A DNA stretch of 64,000 nt from Pseudaminobacter soli (ex Zhang et al. 2022) (GTDB taxonomy: Bacteria; Pseudomonadota; Alphaproteobacteria; Rhizobiales; Rhizobiaceae): the NCBI RefSeq assembly GCF_014595955.1, contig NZ_JABVCF010000009.1:186001-250000 (forward strand), written 5' to 3'. Made by a program: the position numbers and the translations under genes. Shown piece after piece: positions 25,844-35,730 of the stretch. Each line of letters opens with the position of its first letter. Positions within the stretch are counted from its first letter, which is position 1. A model generated the notes under the pieces. That model was not told where the DNA came from. It searched no databases and saw only the letters and a list, made by a program, of their open reading frames with translations.

Positions 25844-26935
25844 ATGATCAAACCGCATCCCCTGAGGGGGCCGAACCGGCTGAAGCTCGGCATCTTTTCC
25901 ACCAATGCCGACGGCGGGCTGGCGATCACCGACGTGCCCGAGCGCTGGCTAGCAAGCTGGAACGACAACCTCACCGCCGCCCAGATCGCCGACCGCGCCG
26001 GTCTGGAATTCGTGCTTCCCATCGCCCGCTGGCGCGGTTTCGGTGGCCGCAACAAGGTGCGCGAATGGTCGTTCGAAACCTTCACCTGGGCGGCCGGTCT
26101 GGCGGCGGCCACCGAGCAGATCGGCTTGTTCATGACCGTACACGTGCCGCTGGTGCATCCGCTCTATGCAGCCAAGGCGCTCGCCACCGTCGACCACATC
26201 AGCCAAGGGCGTGCCGGCCTCAACATCGTCTGCGGCTGGAATCCGAAAGAGTTCGGCATGTTCGGCGTGCCGCTGGTCGAAAAGGGTTATGACCAGGCGG
26301 CCGAGTGGATCGACATCGTCGAGCGGCTTTACACGTCCCACGAGCCCTTCGACTTCGACGGTAGCTATTATCAGCTGAAGCAGGCGGTAAGCCGCCCGTC
26401 GAGCCTGCAAAAGCCGCGGCCGGTGACGATGAACGCTGCCTTCGGCGGACCGGGCCGCGATTTCGCATCGGCCAAATGCGATTATCTCTTCACCACCTTC
26501 TCCGAAATCGCCGAGGCCGGCAGGCATGTCGCCGACATCCGCGAGCGCGCCGACAGGAAGGGTCGCAGCGTCGGCTGTTACACGGTCGCCCATGTGGTGT
26601 GCCGCGAAACTGTCGAGGAGGCCGAAGCCTATTACGAGCGCTATGGGGTGACCATGGCCGACCATGCGGCGGTCGACGCGCATATGGCCGGCAAGAATGA
26701 ATTCTCGCAATCGCATGACCGCAATGCCTACGATCTCTACCGCCAGCGTTTTGCTGGGGGCGCCGGCAGCTATCCGCTGGTCGGCTCGCCGGAGAAGATC
26801 GCTGAAGACATGATCCACATCGCCGTACAGGGCTATGAGGGCATCGCGCTCTCCTTCGTGAACTACACGCAGGAGTTGCCCTTCTTCTGCGACCGCGTGC
26901 TACCGCTGCTGGAGAGGGCGGGGTATCGGGTGTGA
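25844..26935 (+). CDS. LLM-class flavin-dependent monooxygenase, RutA-like
   Basis: A 363-residue bacterial luciferase-like flavin monooxygenase. The spaced pattern RWRGFGG, ESFT-type SFETFTWAAGLAAAT, HPLYAAKALATVDHISQGRAGLNIVCGW resembles the uracil monooxygenase RutA, which opens a pyrimidine ring, and also alkanesulfonate and dibenzothiophene-sulfone enzymes. It should use FMNH2 and oxygen. No flavin reductase gene is adjacent, so it must borrow one. The ATG at 25844 has GAGGAAA upstream. Its promoter shares an operator-like palindrome with the aldolase and the anthranilate operon. The substrate is unproven. Confidence 0.85.
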   Translation: MIKPHPLRGPNRLKLGIFSTNADGGLAITDVPERWLASWNDNLTAAQIADRAGLEFVLPIARWRGFGGRNKVREWSFETFTWAAGLAAATEQIGLFMTVHVPLVHPLYAAKALATVDHISQGRAGLNIVCGWNPKEFGMFGVPLVEKGYDQAAEWIDIVERLYTSHEPFDFDGSYYQLKQAVSRPSSLQKPRPVTMNAAFGGPGRDFASAKCDYLFTTFSEIAEAGRHVADIRERADRKGRSVGCYTVAHVVCRETVEEAEAYYERYGVTMADHAAVDAHMAGKNEFSQSHDRNAYDLYRQRFAGGAGSYPLVGSPEKIAEDMIHIAVQGYEGIALSFVNYTQELPFFCDRVLPLLERAGYRV

Positions 26936-26991
26936 GGCGCGTGGCTGCGCTTGGAAGTCGCTGATCTTCTTGCCGATCAGCTGGCCAAAGA

Positions 26992-27120
26992 GCCCCTCTC
27001 CGTCTCGCCGTGCGGGCTCGCCACCTCTCCCCAGAGGGGCGAGGAAAGGCGCCAGACCGTGCGGCCGTCGCTCCTCTCCCCGCTGGGGAGAGGTGCCGAG
27101 CGAAGCGAGGCGGTGAGGGG
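26992..27120. repeat. Palindromic intergenic repeat between convergent genes
   Basis: Arms of the CTCTCCCC/GGGGAGAG type border an element containing CCTCTCCCC-GCT-GGGGAGAGG. It lies between the RutA-like gene and the convergent FadB-like gene. A small GCTGATC/GATCAGC hairpin at 26960-26981 precedes it and may end the monooxygenase transcript. Confidence 0.7.
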
Positions 27121-27123
27121 CCG

Positions 27124-29100
27124 TCAGCCCCCGCTTACCCCCGCCTGATACATCGGCCCGCCCTTATGTGCCGGAAAACCGTAGCCGTTGATCATCACAA
27201 GATCGATGTCGCTCGCCCGCTCGGCGATGCCCTCGGTCAGCAACGCCCGGCCCTCCTCGGCCATGGTGGACAGCAGTCGTGATACGATCTCTGCGTTCGG
27301 AATCGGCCTCGCGAGAATGCCTTTCGCGGCGCGTGCGGCTTCGATCATGGCGGTGACGTCCGGATCGACCTGGCGCTTGCCGTCGACATAAACGTACCAA
27401 CCGCGCCCCGTCTTCTGGCCGAAGCGCCCGGCCTCGCAGAGCCGGTCGGCGATGTCGACATAGCGGACGGAGAGATCGCGCGTGGCTGCCTGCCGTTTGC
27501 GCCGGGCCCAGGCGATCTCCAACCCGGCCAGATCGAAGACGGCAAACGGCCCCATCGCGAAACCATAGCCTTCCATCGCGGCATCGATCTCATGCGGCAG
27601 AGCGCCCTCTTCGAGCAAGTACTCCGCCTCGCGCCGGTAAGCGGAAAAGATGCGGTTGCCGACAAAGCCCTCGCAAACGCCGCAAACGATCGGCAGCTTG
27701 CCGAGCCTCTTCGCCACTGCCAAACCTGTCGCCAGCACATCCGGCGCGGTTTTTGCCCCGCGCACGACCTCGACCAGGCGCATGATATTGGCCGGCGAGA
27801 AGAAGTGCATCCCGAGCACGCGCTCAGGCCGGGAAGTTGCGGCGGCGAGCGCATCCGGGTCGAGATAGCTGGTGTTTGTGGCCAGCACCGCATCCGGGCG
27901 CACAATGCCATCGAGCTCGCGAAACAGCTTCGTCTTCACCTCGATATCGTCGAACACCGCTTCGATCACCAGATCGGCTGCGGCAAGAGCGTCCAGCCCG
28001 TCGGCGATCGTCAGCCGGCCGAGCCGCTCCGAGCGTCCGGCATCGTCGAGGCGGCCCGATTTGACGGCTCGCTCGAGCAGCCCTTCGATCCGCACCCTAC
28101 CCTTCTGCGCTGCATCGGCTGACTGCTCCACGGCGACAACCCTGTAGCCTGCATCCAGCGCCGCCAGGGCAATGCCCGAGCCCATCAGTCCGAGCCCCGC
28201 CACGCCGATGGTTGACACCGGCCGGGGCTCGACGCCCTCCAGTCCGGCAACCTTGGCCGCCGCTCGCTCGGCAAAGAAGACGTGCCGCAATGCCTTCGCC
28301 TGGTCGGAATCGCGCAGACGCAAGAAGGTGGCACGCTCTTCGGCGAGCCCCTCGTCCAAGCCGACTTCTCCGGCAAGCCGGACAAGCCGGATCGCCTCCG
28401 CGGGCGCGGCCTGGCCGCGGGCCTTGGCGAGAACCTTTGCCGCTGCGGCCTCGGCAGCCTGATCGTCCGCATGCGGGACCTGCAACTGCCCGGTCCGCCG
28501 AAGGCTGGAGCCGACCAAAGCGCGGGCCGCACTCGCCGCCGCCTCGATGACATCGGCTTCGGCCAGCCGGTCCACCATGCCCAGCCGCATGGCCTCCTCG
28601 GCTCCAGCCATCCGTCCAGTGCCGATCAGCTCGATTGCAGCAGGGATCCCGGTCAGCCGCGGCAGGCGCTGGGTCCCGCCCGCGCCAGGCACGATGCCGA
28701 GCTTCACCTCCGGCAGCCCGAGCTTCGCCCCCTTCGCCGCGACCCGAGAATGGCAGGCCAGCGCGAGCTCCAGCCCGCCGCCGAACGCCGCCCCATTGAT
28801 CGCCGCCACCACGGGTTTCTCGCTCGCCTCGATGGCAGCGACCACCTGCGGCAGGATCGGCTCAGCCATGGGCTTGCCGAACTCGCGAATGTCAGCCCCG
28901 CCGACGAAGTTTTTGCCGGCGCCGGTGACCACGACGGCCGTGATCTCCCTGCTCGTGTGCGCATGTTCGACCGCCGCCGCCAGCCCCGCCCGCATCTCGG
29001 CGGATGCCGCGTTCACCGGTGGGTTGTCGATCGTGATGACGAGGACGCCATCGGCAATGTGGCCGGTCACGGTTTCGGAAAAGCTGATGGTCATTCCCAT
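27124..29100 (-). CDS. Enoyl-CoA hydratase / 3-hydroxyacyl-CoA dehydrogenase fusion (FadB/FadJ-like)
   Basis: A 658-residue fusion. The N-terminal crotonase part has both catalytic glutamates, Glu111 (GGGLELAL) and Glu131 (LPEVKLG). The C-terminal dehydrogenase has the NAD motif GLGLMGSG at 302-309 and the catalytic His432/Glu444 pair (HFFSPANIMRLVE). It hydrates an enoyl-CoA and oxidises the product to a 3-ketoacyl-CoA. No thiolase gene is adjacent. It lies 1 base after the RidA-like gene and ends the leftward anthranilate operon, so it probably handles the opened ring as a CoA ester. Confidence 0.9.
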   Translation of the reverse strand: MGMTISFSETVTGHIADGVLVITIDNPPVNAASAEMRAGLAAAVEHAHTSREITAVVVTGAGKNFVGGADIREFGKPMAEPILPQVVAAIEASEKPVVAAINGAAFGGGLELALACHSRVAAKGAKLGLPEVKLGIVPGAGGTQRLPRLTGIPAAIELIGTGRMAGAEEAMRLGMVDRLAEADVIEAAASAARALVGSSLRRTGQLQVPHADDQAAEAAAAKVLAKARGQAAPAEAIRLVRLAGEVGLDEGLAEERATFLRLRDSDQAKALRHVFFAERAAAKVAGLEGVEPRPVSTIGVAGLGLMGSGIALAALDAGYRVVAVEQSADAAQKGRVRIEGLLERAVKSGRLDDAGRSERLGRLTIADGLDALAAADLVIEAVFDDIEVKTKLFRELDGIVRPDAVLATNTSYLDPDALAAATSRPERVLGMHFFSPANIMRLVEVVRGAKTAPDVLATGLAVAKRLGKLPIVCGVCEGFVGNRIFSAYRREAEYLLEEGALPHEIDAAMEGYGFAMGPFAVFDLAGLEIAWARRKRQAATRDLSVRYVDIADRLCEAGRFGQKTGRGWYVYVDGKRQVDPDVTAMIEAARAAKGILARPIPNAEIVSRLLSTMAEEGRALLTEGIAERASDIDLVMINGYGFPAHKGGPMYQAGVSGG

Positions 29101-29101
29101 C

Positions 29102-29500
29102 TCAATCCGGCAGCACCGCGATGGCCTGGATCTCGACCTTGGCGCGCTCCTCGACCAGTGCGACGACCTGCATGGCCGCCATGGCCGGGAAGTGCCGGCC
29201 GATCACCTCGCGATAGGCCTGCCCGATACCCTTGAGGCTGGCGAGGTACTCCGCGCGGTCGGTGAAGTACCAGGTCATCGAGGTGATATGCTGCGGCTCG
29301 GCGCCTGCCGACTTCAGCACGTCAACGACATTCTGCAGGGTCTGGCGGACCTGCCCGACCAGATCGTCGGTTTCGAACTGGCACTGCGGATTCCAGCCGA
29401 CTTGGCCCGCGACATAGATCTGGCGGCCCCTGGCCATCACCCCGTTCGCGTAACCCGCCGGCTTTGCCCAGCCCTCCGGCTGCAGGATCTCATGCATCAT
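29102..29500 (-). CDS. RidA/YjgF-family protein lacking the canonical arginine
   Basis: A 132-residue RidA-fold protein: beta strands around QIYVAGQVGWNP, QTLQNVVDVLKSAGAE and a closing KVEIQAIAVLPD. RidA-type enamine/imine deaminases use an Arg in a PARS-like turn. Here the equivalent turn is FPAMAAMQV, with Met107 at that position, so it is not a canonical RidA. Related proteins include 2-aminomuconate deaminases. It sits between tryptophan dioxygenase and a FadB-like gene in a pathway whose product, 2-amino-5-oxocyclohex-1-enecarbonyl-CoA, is an enamine, so a deaminase or sensing role is worth testing. Confidence 0.8.
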   Translation of the reverse strand: MMHEILQPEGWAKPAGYANGVMARGRQIYVAGQVGWNPQCQFETDDLVGQVRQTLQNVVDVLKSAGAEPQHITSMTWYFTDRAEYLASLKGIGQAYREVIGRHFPAMAAMQVVALVEERAKVEIQAIAVLPD

Positions 29501-29569
29501 ATATCCCCAGATTGCCCTTATCGCTTAGACCGAAATGACTTCTCTTCGAGTCGTCATTCGATCTAGGCT

Positions 29570-29645
29570 CTTGTTTCTGCCGCATGATCTTCTCCGAAAA
29601 GTCTGCAACTTTTTGCTGCGCTGACCTTCGGTTCGGGATCATGCT
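29570..29645. repeat. Short palindromic element between kynA and the RidA-like gene
   Basis: GCATGATC (29582-29589) and GATCATGC (29637-29644) bracket a segment with CTCCGAAAA and GGTTCGGG, a layout common in rhizobial intergenic repeats. It sits inside the operon and may act as an mRNA-stability or attenuation element. Confidence 0.55.
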
Positions 29646-30485
29646 CTAAAGCTCGGTCCGCACTTTCCAGAGTTCCGGAAAGAGCTGCACCTCGAGCATC
29701 CGGCGCAGATAGGACACGCCGGCCGTCCCGCCGGTGCCGCGCTTCAGGCCGATGATCCGCTCGACTGTGGTGACGTGATTGAAGCGCCAGCGGCGGAAAT
29801 AGTCCTCGAAGTCGACCAGCTTCTCGGCCAGTTCATAGAGCGCCCAGTGCTCGCCGGGCGCGGCATAGATTATCTTCCACGCCGCACGCACCGCATCGCT
29901 TTCGGCGCGCGTTTCGCGCCAGTCGGTCCGCCGCGCCTCGTCGCCGATGTCGAACCCTTTGCGGGCGAGCAGGAGCAGCGCCTCGTCATAAAGGCTGGGC
30001 TGCGAGAGGATCGCCTCCAGTTCGGCCATCACCTCCGCGCGGTGCTGATGCGGCCCCAGCATTGCGAGGTTGCGGTTACCGGCGAGGAACTCGATCGCGC
30101 GGTACTGCCAGGACTGGAACCCCGACGACTGGCCGAGCGAGCCGCGGAACTCGGTATATTCGCTGGGCGTCATCGTCCGCAGCACGTCCCAGGCATTGTT
30201 CAGCTGCTCGAAGATGCGCGCCACGCGGGTCAGCATCTTGAAGGCGGGCTGCAGATCGTCGCTCCGGATCGCCCGCATCGCCGAGCGGATCTCGTGGATG
30301 GCAAGCTTCATCCAAAGCTCGGAGGTCTGGTGCTGGATGATGAACAGGAGTTCGTCATGGGCGGTGGACAGCGGCTGCTGCGCTCCGAGCACCCGGTCGA
30401 GCATCAGATAGTCGCTATAGGACATACGTTCCTGGAACGACATTTCCGCCCCTTCCTGGACGGGATCGTAGGGCTTGGCGCTCAT
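29646..30485 (-). CDS. kynA: Tryptophan 2,3-dioxygenase
   Basis: A 279-residue haem dioxygenase that opens the indole ring of L-tryptophan to N-formylkynurenine. Visible residues are the distal His52 ([12 protein letters not shown]), substrate-binding Arg114 ([15 protein letters not shown]) and the haem-ligand His237 ([10 protein letters not shown]). Length fits bacterial TDOs. The start overlaps the kynureninase stop by 4 bases (ATGA), so the two are coupled. Formamidase, the intervening step, is not in this operon; the cyclase-family gene at 47.1 kb is the candidate. Confidence 0.95.
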   Translation of the reverse strand: MSAKPYDPVQEGAEMSFQERMSYSDYLMLDRVLGAQQPLSTAHDELLFIIQHQTSELWMKLAIHEIRSAMRAIRSDDLQPAFKMLTRVARIFEQLNNAWDVLRTMTPSEYTEFRGSLGQSSGFQSWQYRAIEFLAGNRNLAMLGPHQHRAEVMAELEAILSQPSLYDEALLLLARKGFDIGDEARRTDWRETRAESDAVRAAWKIIYAAPGEHWALYELAEKLVDFEDYFRRWRFNHVTTVERIIGLKRGTGGTAGVSYLRRMLEVQLFPELWKVRTEL

Positions 30486-31675
30486 GTCACCGCCGCCTTT
30501 CGCATGTATTCCGGGCGGTCCCAGAGCCGGTCCGCCATGATGCCGGCGAGGATGTCGACCGCCTTCAGCACGTCGTCACGGCCGAGATAGAGCGGCGTCA
30601 GGCCGAAGCGGACGATATCGGGCGCCCGGAAGTCGCCGATGACGCCGCGCGCGATCAGCGCCTGCATGATTGCATAGCCCTGCTCGTGACGGAACGAGAC
30701 CTGGCTGCCGCGCCGAGAGCCGTCCCGGGGGGAGGCCAGCGTGAGTTCGGGACAGCGCGCCTCCACCTCGCGGATGAACAGGTCGCCGAGATCGACGGAG
30801 GCCTTGCGCACGTCTTCGATGGACACGCCGTCCCAGACGTCCAGCGCCGCCTCCAGCGCGGTCAGCGCGATCACCGGCGGCGTGCCGCAGCGCATGCGTT
30901 CGATGCCGCGGCCCGGGCGGTAATCGAGATCGAAGGCGAACGGCGCCTCGTGGCCCATCCAGCCGGAAAGCGCCGGACGTGCGATTTCCGTATGCTGCGG
31001 CGCTACGTAGATGAAGGCAGGTGCCCCCGGGCCGCCGTTGAGATATTTGTAGGTGCAGCCGATAGCGAAGTCCGCTCCCACGGCCGTAAGGTCGACCGGC
31101 AGCGCGCCGGCCGAATGCGCGAGGTCCCAGATCATTAGGGCGCCAACCTCGCGTGCCTTTTTGGTGAGCCGCCCCATGTCGTGCAGACGCCCGGAGCGAT
31201 AATCGACCTCGGTGAGCATAACGGCGGCGACGGTCTCGTCGATCGCGTCTTCCACCTCCTCCGGCTCGACCACTTTCAGGACGTGTCCTTGCGCCAGCGA
31301 ACCGAGCAGCCCCTGCGCCATGTAGAGGTCGGAGGGGAAATTGCCGCTGTCGGACAGCACGACCTTACGGTCCGGCCTGAGTTCCAGCGCCGAGGCGAGC
31401 GCCTGGTAGACCTTTATCGACAGCGTATCGCCCATCACGACGGTGCCCTCGGGCGCGCCGATCAGCCGGCCGATACGGTCCCCCACCCTGCGCGGCTGCA
31501 CGTACCAGCCCGCGCTATTCCAGCCACGGATCAGCTGCTCGCCCCATTCCGCGCTCAGCATTTTTGCCACCCGCTCACCGGCCGCAATCGGCAGCGGCCC
31601 GAGCGAATTGCCGTCCATGTAGACGACGCCTTCGGGGATATGGAATTGGGCGCGGGTTTTGGTGAAGTCGGTCAT
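30482..31675 (-). CDS. kynU: Kynureninase
   Basis: A 397-residue PLP enzyme of the kynureninase family. The Schiff-base lysine is Lys210 in [12 protein letters not shown], preceded by [13 protein letters not shown] with Asp184. The N-terminal [13 protein letters not shown] block is diagnostic. It cleaves kynurenine to anthranilate and alanine. It is coupled to kynA by a 4-base overlap and lies 55 bases downstream of the aryl-CoA ligase, so anthranilate is handed straight to CoA activation. Confidence 0.95.
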   Translation of the reverse strand: MTDFTKTRAQFHIPEGVVYMDGNSLGPLPIAAGERVAKMLSAEWGEQLIRGWNSAGWYVQPRRVGDRIGRLIGAPEGTVVMGDTLSIKVYQALASALELRPDRKVVLSDSGNFPSDLYMAQGLLGSLAQGHVLKVVEPEEVEDAIDETVAAVMLTEVDYRSGRLHDMGRLTKKAREVGALMIWDLAHSAGALPVDLTAVGADFAIGCTYKYLNGGPGAPAFIYVAPQHTEIARPALSGWMGHEAPFAFDLDYRPGRGIERMRCGTPPVIALTALEAALDVWDGVSIEDVRKASVDLGDLFIREVEARCPELTLASPRDGSRRGSQVSFRHEQGYAIMQALIARGVIGDFRAPDIVRFGLTPLYLGRDDVLKAVDILAGIMADRLWDRPEYMRKAAVT

Positions 31676-31730
31676 GCGGGGACATTCTCCTGACGGGCAA
31701 TTTGCGCCTTATGACGAGGATGATCGCCCA

Positions 31731-33353
31731 TCATCCCTCCTCCCTCAGCCTGAAGCGCTGGATCTTGCCGGTCTGCGTCTTGGGCAAGGACTCCCTGAAC
31801 TTGATCGAGCGCGGGTATTTGTAGGGCGCGATCGTCGCCTTCACGTGGTCCTGCAGGAGCTTGCGCGTCAGGTCGTCGGCCCCCACGCCGTCGGCCAGGA
31901 CTACATGCGCCTCGACGATCTGGCCGCGTGCCTCGTCGGCAACGCCGATCACCGCGCATTCCGTGACATGAATATGGGCAAGGAGCGCTGCTTCGACCTC
32001 GGGGCCGGCGATATTGTAGCCGGACGAGATGATCATGTCGTCCGAACGCGCAGCGAAGCGGAAGAAACCTTCCTCGTCCTGGATGAAGGAGTCGCCGGTG
32101 AGATTCCAGCTATTGCGCACATAGTTGCGCTGGCGCTCGTCGGCCAGATAGCGGCAGCCGGTCGGGCCGCGCACCGCGAGCCGGCCGATCGTGCCGCGCG
32201 GCACTTCCCTCATCTCTTCATCGACGATCCGCGCCTCATAGCCGGTGACCGGGCGGCCGGTACGGCCCGGAGCCATGTCGGAGAGGCGGTTTGAGATGAA
32301 GATATGCAGCATCTCCGTGGATCCGATCCCGTCCAGGATCGCCTTGCCGGTCTTTTTCGTCCAGGCCTCGAACACGGGGGCCGGAAGCGTCTCCCCCGCC
32401 GAGACCGCGATCCTCAGCGACGACAGGTCGGCGCCCTCCTCCATCGCCTGCAGCATGGCGCGGTAGGCGGTCGGCGCGGTAAAACTGATCGTCGCGCGGT
32501 ATTTCTCGATGATCTCGACCATGTTCGGCGGCGTGGCGTTTTCGAGCAGCGTCGCCGCGGCGCCGAAGCGCAACGGGAAGATCGCCAGGCCGCCGAGGCC
32601 GAAGGTGAAGGCGAGCGGCGGCGAGCCGACGAAGACGTCGTCCGGCGTGACGCCGAGCACCTCCTTCGCATAGCCGTCGGCGATGATCAGAAGGTCGCGG
32701 TGGAAATGCATCGTCGCCTTCGGCACGCCGGTCGTGCCGGAGGTGAAGGCGAGCAGCGCGACATCGTCGCGCCCGGTCCGCACAGCCTCGAAGCGCACGG
32801 ATTTGTCGAGCGCGGCTCGGTCCAGCTCCGCGTCGTGGTTGGCGGTGCCGTCGAAGCCGACCACCTGTTTCAGGAACCGACTGTCCTTGGCGCAGGCGAC
32901 CATCTCGTCCATCAGGCGCGTATCGCAGAGCGCGAGCGAGATTTCGGCCTTGTCGACGATCTTGGCGAGTTCGCCGGCCCTCAGCATCGGCATTGTGTTG
33001 ACCACCACCGCGCCGGCCTTGGTCGCAGCCAGCCAGCAGGCGACCATCGCCGGATTGTTGGCCGAGCGTATCAGCACGCGGTTGCCCGGCTTGACGCCAT
33101 AGTTTTCGACCAGCGCATGCGCGAGCCGGTTGGTCCAGTCCGACAGTTCCTTATAGGTGCGCCGCCGGCCGTTGCCGATCAGCGCGGTGCGGTCACCGAA
33201 CCCTTTTTCGACCAGCCGATCAGTAAGCTCGGCGCCGGCATTGAGGTATTCCGGATAGTCAAAGCCCTGCATGAGCAAGTCTGGCCATTGGTCGGCCGGC
33301 GGAAGGTTGTCGCGCGTGAACGTGTCGAGATGGGCGGAGGGGCCGAGGGTCAT
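31731..33353 (-). CDS. Aryl-CoA ligase, 2-aminobenzoate-CoA ligase-like
   Basis: A 540-residue AMP-forming CoA ligase of the benzoate-CoA ligase group. The ATP motif TSGTTGVPK is at 204-212, and the C-terminal catalytic lysine sits in LPKTQTGKIQRF. The N-terminal sequence and the neighbours suggest 2-aminobenzoate (anthranilate) as substrate, as for abmG of Azoarcus. It converts the kynureninase product into 2-aminobenzoyl-CoA, the substrate of the AbmA-like flavoprotein. A benzoate or salicylate activity cannot be excluded by sequence. Confidence 0.87.
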   Translation of the reverse strand: MTLGPSAHLDTFTRDNLPPADQWPDLLMQGFDYPEYLNAGAELTDRLVEKGFGDRTALIGNGRRRTYKELSDWTNRLAHALVENYGVKPGNRVLIRSANNPAMVACWLAATKAGAVVVNTMPMLRAGELAKIVDKAEISLALCDTRLMDEMVACAKDSRFLKQVVGFDGTANHDAELDRAALDKSVRFEAVRTGRDDVALLAFTSGTTGVPKATMHFHRDLLIIADGYAKEVLGVTPDDVFVGSPPLAFTFGLGGLAIFPLRFGAAATLLENATPPNMVEIIEKYRATISFTAPTAYRAMLQAMEEGADLSSLRIAVSAGETLPAPVFEAWTKKTGKAILDGIGSTEMLHIFISNRLSDMAPGRTGRPVTGYEARIVDEEMREVPRGTIGRLAVRGPTGCRYLADERQRNYVRNSWNLTGDSFIQDEEGFFRFAARSDDMIISSGYNIAGPEVEAALLAHIHVTECAVIGVADEARGQIVEAHVVLADGVGADDLTRKLLQDHVKATIAPYKYPRSIKFRESLPKTQTGKIQRFRLREEG

Positions 33354-33363
33354 GGCGCGACTG

Positions 33364-33510
33364 CCCTCTCCCCCCTCGAGGGGGAGATGGCCGCGAAGCG
33401 GCCAGAGGGGGTTGCCTCAGGAGGAGACGCCAATGGAACGCCGGCGCACGGCATGGACCTACCCCTCCCGCCTCGCTCCGCTCGGCACCCTCCCCTCAAG
33501 GAGGAGGGAA
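33364..33510. repeat. Palindromic repeat between ligase and acyl-CoA dehydrogenase genes
   Basis: Contains CTCTCCCCCCTCGAGGGGGAGA, a GGCCGC/GCGGCC stem and CCCTCC/GGAGGG arms. It is another member of the CTCTCCCC repeat family, placed inside the operon 13 bases from the dehydrogenase stop. Confidence 0.65.
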
Positions 33511-33522
33511 ACGCCTGCACCA

Positions 33523-34674
33523 TCATCTCTCTCCTCCCATGACCTGCCTGGCGATCACCACCTTCTGCACGTCCGACGCACCCTCGTAGATGCGCAAGGC
33601 CCGGATCTCCCGGTAGAGGCTCTCCACGATGTGGCCCTTGCGCACGCCGTCGCCGCCATGCAGTTGCACGGCTTTGTCGATCACCTCCTGCGCCTTGTCC
33701 GTGGCGAAGAGTTTCGCCATGGCGGCCTCGCGCGTCACCCGCGCCGCGCCCATGTCCTTGGTCCACGCGGCGCGGTAGACGAGCAGCGCGGCCGCATCGA
33801 CGTCGAGCGCCATGTCGGCGATGTGACCCTGCACCATCTGCAATTCGGCCATGGGTGCGCCGAACAGCTGCCGGGCGGCGGCGCGCTTCACGCTCTCGTC
33901 CAGCGCGCGGCGCGCAAAGCCCAGTGCCGCCGCGCCGACGGTCGAGCGGAACACGTCGAGCACGGACATGGCGATCTTGAACCCCTCGCCGGGCTTGCCG
34001 ATCATCGCAGCAGCGGGGACGCGCACCTCGTCGAAACGCAGGCGCGCAAGCGGATGCGGCGCGATGACCTCCAGGCGCTCGGCGATCGCCAAGCCGGCTG
34101 CGTCGCCCGGCACCAGAAAGGCGGAAATGCCCCTAGCCCCCGGCGCCTCGCCGGTGCGGGCAAAGACGACGTAGATATCGGCAATGCCGCCATTGGAAAT
34201 CCACGTCTTCTCGCCTGAGAGGACATACGAGTCGCCGTCGCGCCGTGCCGCCATGTCCATGCTGGCGACGTCGGAACCCGAGCGCGGCTCGGAAAGCGCG
34301 AAGGCTGAGATAGCCTTTCCGGCCCGTGTCTTTTCCAGCCATGCCCGCTGCTCGGGCGTGCCGAACAGGCTGATCGCGCCGGTGCCCAGCCCCTGCATGG
34401 CGAAGGCGAAGTCCGCCAACCCGTCATGGCGCGCCAGCGTCTCGCGCGTGATGCAGAGCGTACGCACGTCGAGCGGCGCGGAATCAGCAGGATCGACCGC
34501 CGTCGGCTTCAGCCAGCCGTCCGCACCCAGCTTCGCAACCAACTCGCGGCAGGCGGCGTCGACGTCATGATGGTCGACCGGGAGGTTCTTTTCGCACCAC
34601 GCCTCCAGCCGCTCGGCATGTTCGCGATGGCGGTCCTCGAAGAAGGGCCAGGAGAGGAAGGAGCGGTCAGGCAT
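33523..34674 (-). CDS. Acyl-CoA dehydrogenase
   Basis: A 383-residue flavoprotein of the acyl-CoA dehydrogenase family. Landmarks are [11 protein letters not shown], the [10 protein letters not shown] block and the catalytic Glu in [10 protein letters not shown] near the end. It forms an alpha,beta double bond in an acyl-CoA and passes electrons to ETF. The ATG at 34674 has GGAGG upstream; the longer frame runs into the repeat at 34.7 kb and is rejected. In this operon it probably oxidises a reduced or opened ring CoA ester. Confidence 0.9.
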   Translation of the reverse strand: MPDRSFLSWPFFEDRHREHAERLEAWCEKNLPVDHHDVDAACRELVAKLGADGWLKPTAVDPADSAPLDVRTLCITRETLARHDGLADFAFAMQGLGTGAISLFGTPEQRAWLEKTRAGKAISAFALSEPRSGSDVASMDMAARRDGDSYVLSGEKTWISNGGIADIYVVFARTGEAPGARGISAFLVPGDAAGLAIAERLEVIAPHPLARLRFDEVRVPAAAMIGKPGEGFKIAMSVLDVFRSTVGAAALGFARRALDESVKRAAARQLFGAPMAELQMVQGHIADMALDVDAAALLVYRAAWTKDMGAARVTREAAMAKLFATDKAQEVIDKAVQLHGGDGVRKGHIVESLYREIRALRIYEGASDVQKVVIARQVMGGER

Positions 34675-34711
34675 CTTGTCCAAGCCTCCACTTGACAGTT
34701 TGCGCCCCTTC

Positions 34712-34871
34712 GCGCCCCCCTCTGTCCTGCCGGACATCTCCCCCACGAGGGGGGAGATTTGCCGGCCGCATCGATTCCGCTATTCGCCAACGTTGAAGGT
34801 TGGCGAAATCATTGACGACAGCCGATCTCCCCCCTTGTGGGGGAGATGTCCGGCAGGACAGAGGGGGGCGC
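34712..34871. repeat. Large inverted-repeat element with near-perfect 47-base arms
   Basis: Arms at 34712-34758 and 34825-34871 are inverted copies of 47 bases with one mismatch. Inside, TTCGCCAAC and GTTGGCGAA form a 9-base inner stem. The arms match those of the 47974-48134 element, so this is one dispersed repeat family (GCCCCCCTCTGTCC type). It lies in the operon between the hydratase stop and the dehydrogenase start. Confidence 0.85.
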
Positions 34872-34911
34872 TGTCCCGCCAACCTGCCAACGTCCAGAAG
34901 GGGCGTCATCC

Positions 34912-35730
34912 TCAATCCCCTTCAAACACGGGCTTTTCCTTGGCCACGAACGCCCGGTAGGCGCGCTCGAAGTCGCGGGTCTGCATGCAGATCGCCTGAG
35001 CCTGCGCCTCCGCCTCGATCGCCTGGTCGAGGCCCATCGACCATTCCTGGTTGAGCTGGGTCTTGGTGATGCCGTGCGCGAAGGTCGGTCCGGCGACGAT
35101 GCGCCTTGCAAGCTCCAGGGCCTCCGCCTCCAGGGAATCGGCATCGATCAACCGGTTGTAAAACCCCCAGCGATCGCCCTCCTCAGCCGACATGGTGCGG
35201 CCGGTGTAGAGAAGCTCCGCCGCCCTGCCCTGCCCGATGATGCGCGGAAGCATCGCGCAGGCGCCCATGTCGCAGCCGGCGAGGCCGACGCGGGTGAACA
35301 GAAATCCGGTCTTCGCCTCGGGCGTTGCGAGGCGGATGTCGGAGGCCATTGCGATGATCGCGCCGGCGCCGACCGCGACCCCGTCGACCGCCGTGATGAT
35401 CGGCTTGCCGCAATTGAGCATCGCCTTGACCAGGTCGCCGGTCATACGGGTGAAGGCCAGCAACTGCTTCATGTCCATGTCGACCAGCGGCCCGATGATC
35501 TCGTGGACATCGCCGCCCGAGCAGAAGTTTCCGCCATTGGGCAGGAAAACCACGGCGTCGACATCATCCGCATAGACGAGGTCGCGAAAAGTGTCGCGCA
35601 GTTCGGCATAGGATTCGAAGGTCAGCGGATTCTTGCGCTCGGGACGGTTTAGGCGCACCTGCGCCACCCGGTCCTCGACGGTCCAGAGGAAATGCTTCGG
35701 GCTGAGCCCCGCCAGTTGCTTGGCCATCAT
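34912..35730 (-). CDS. Enoyl-CoA hydratase/isomerase-family protein
   Basis: A 272-residue crotonase-fold enzyme. The oxyanion loop [11 protein letters not shown] and the [26 protein letters not shown] block are present, as is [10 protein letters not shown]. Crotonase members hydrate, isomerise or hydrolyse CoA esters; a ring-opening hydrolase role would fit the pathway after AbmA. The ATG at 35730 overlaps the MarR stop by 4 bases (ATGA) and has GGAGGG upstream. Confidence 0.88.
   Translation of the reverse strand: MMAKQLAGLSPKHFLWTVEDRVAQVRLNRPERKNPLTFESYAELRDTFRDLVYADDVDAVVFLPNGGNFCSGGDVHEIIGPLVDMDMKQLLAFTRMTGDLVKAMLNCGKPIITAVDGVAVGAGAIIAMASDIRLATPEAKTGFLFTRVGLAGCDMGACAMLPRIIGQGRAAELLYTGRTMSAEEGDRWGFYNRLIDADSLEAEALELARRIVAGPTFAHGITKTQLNQEWSMGLDQAIEAEAQAQAICMQTRDFERAYRAFVAKEKPVFEGD

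Noticed and set aside
25844-26935. A true uracil-degrading Rut operon
   Set aside because: RutB to RutG are absent and the neighbours are an aldolase and a FadB-like gene. Only the RutA-like fold pattern is supported.
34712-34871. CRISPR array or insertion sequence from the long repeats
   Set aside because: There are only two inverted arms, no regularly spaced direct repeats, no cas gene and no transposase frame in or beside the element.
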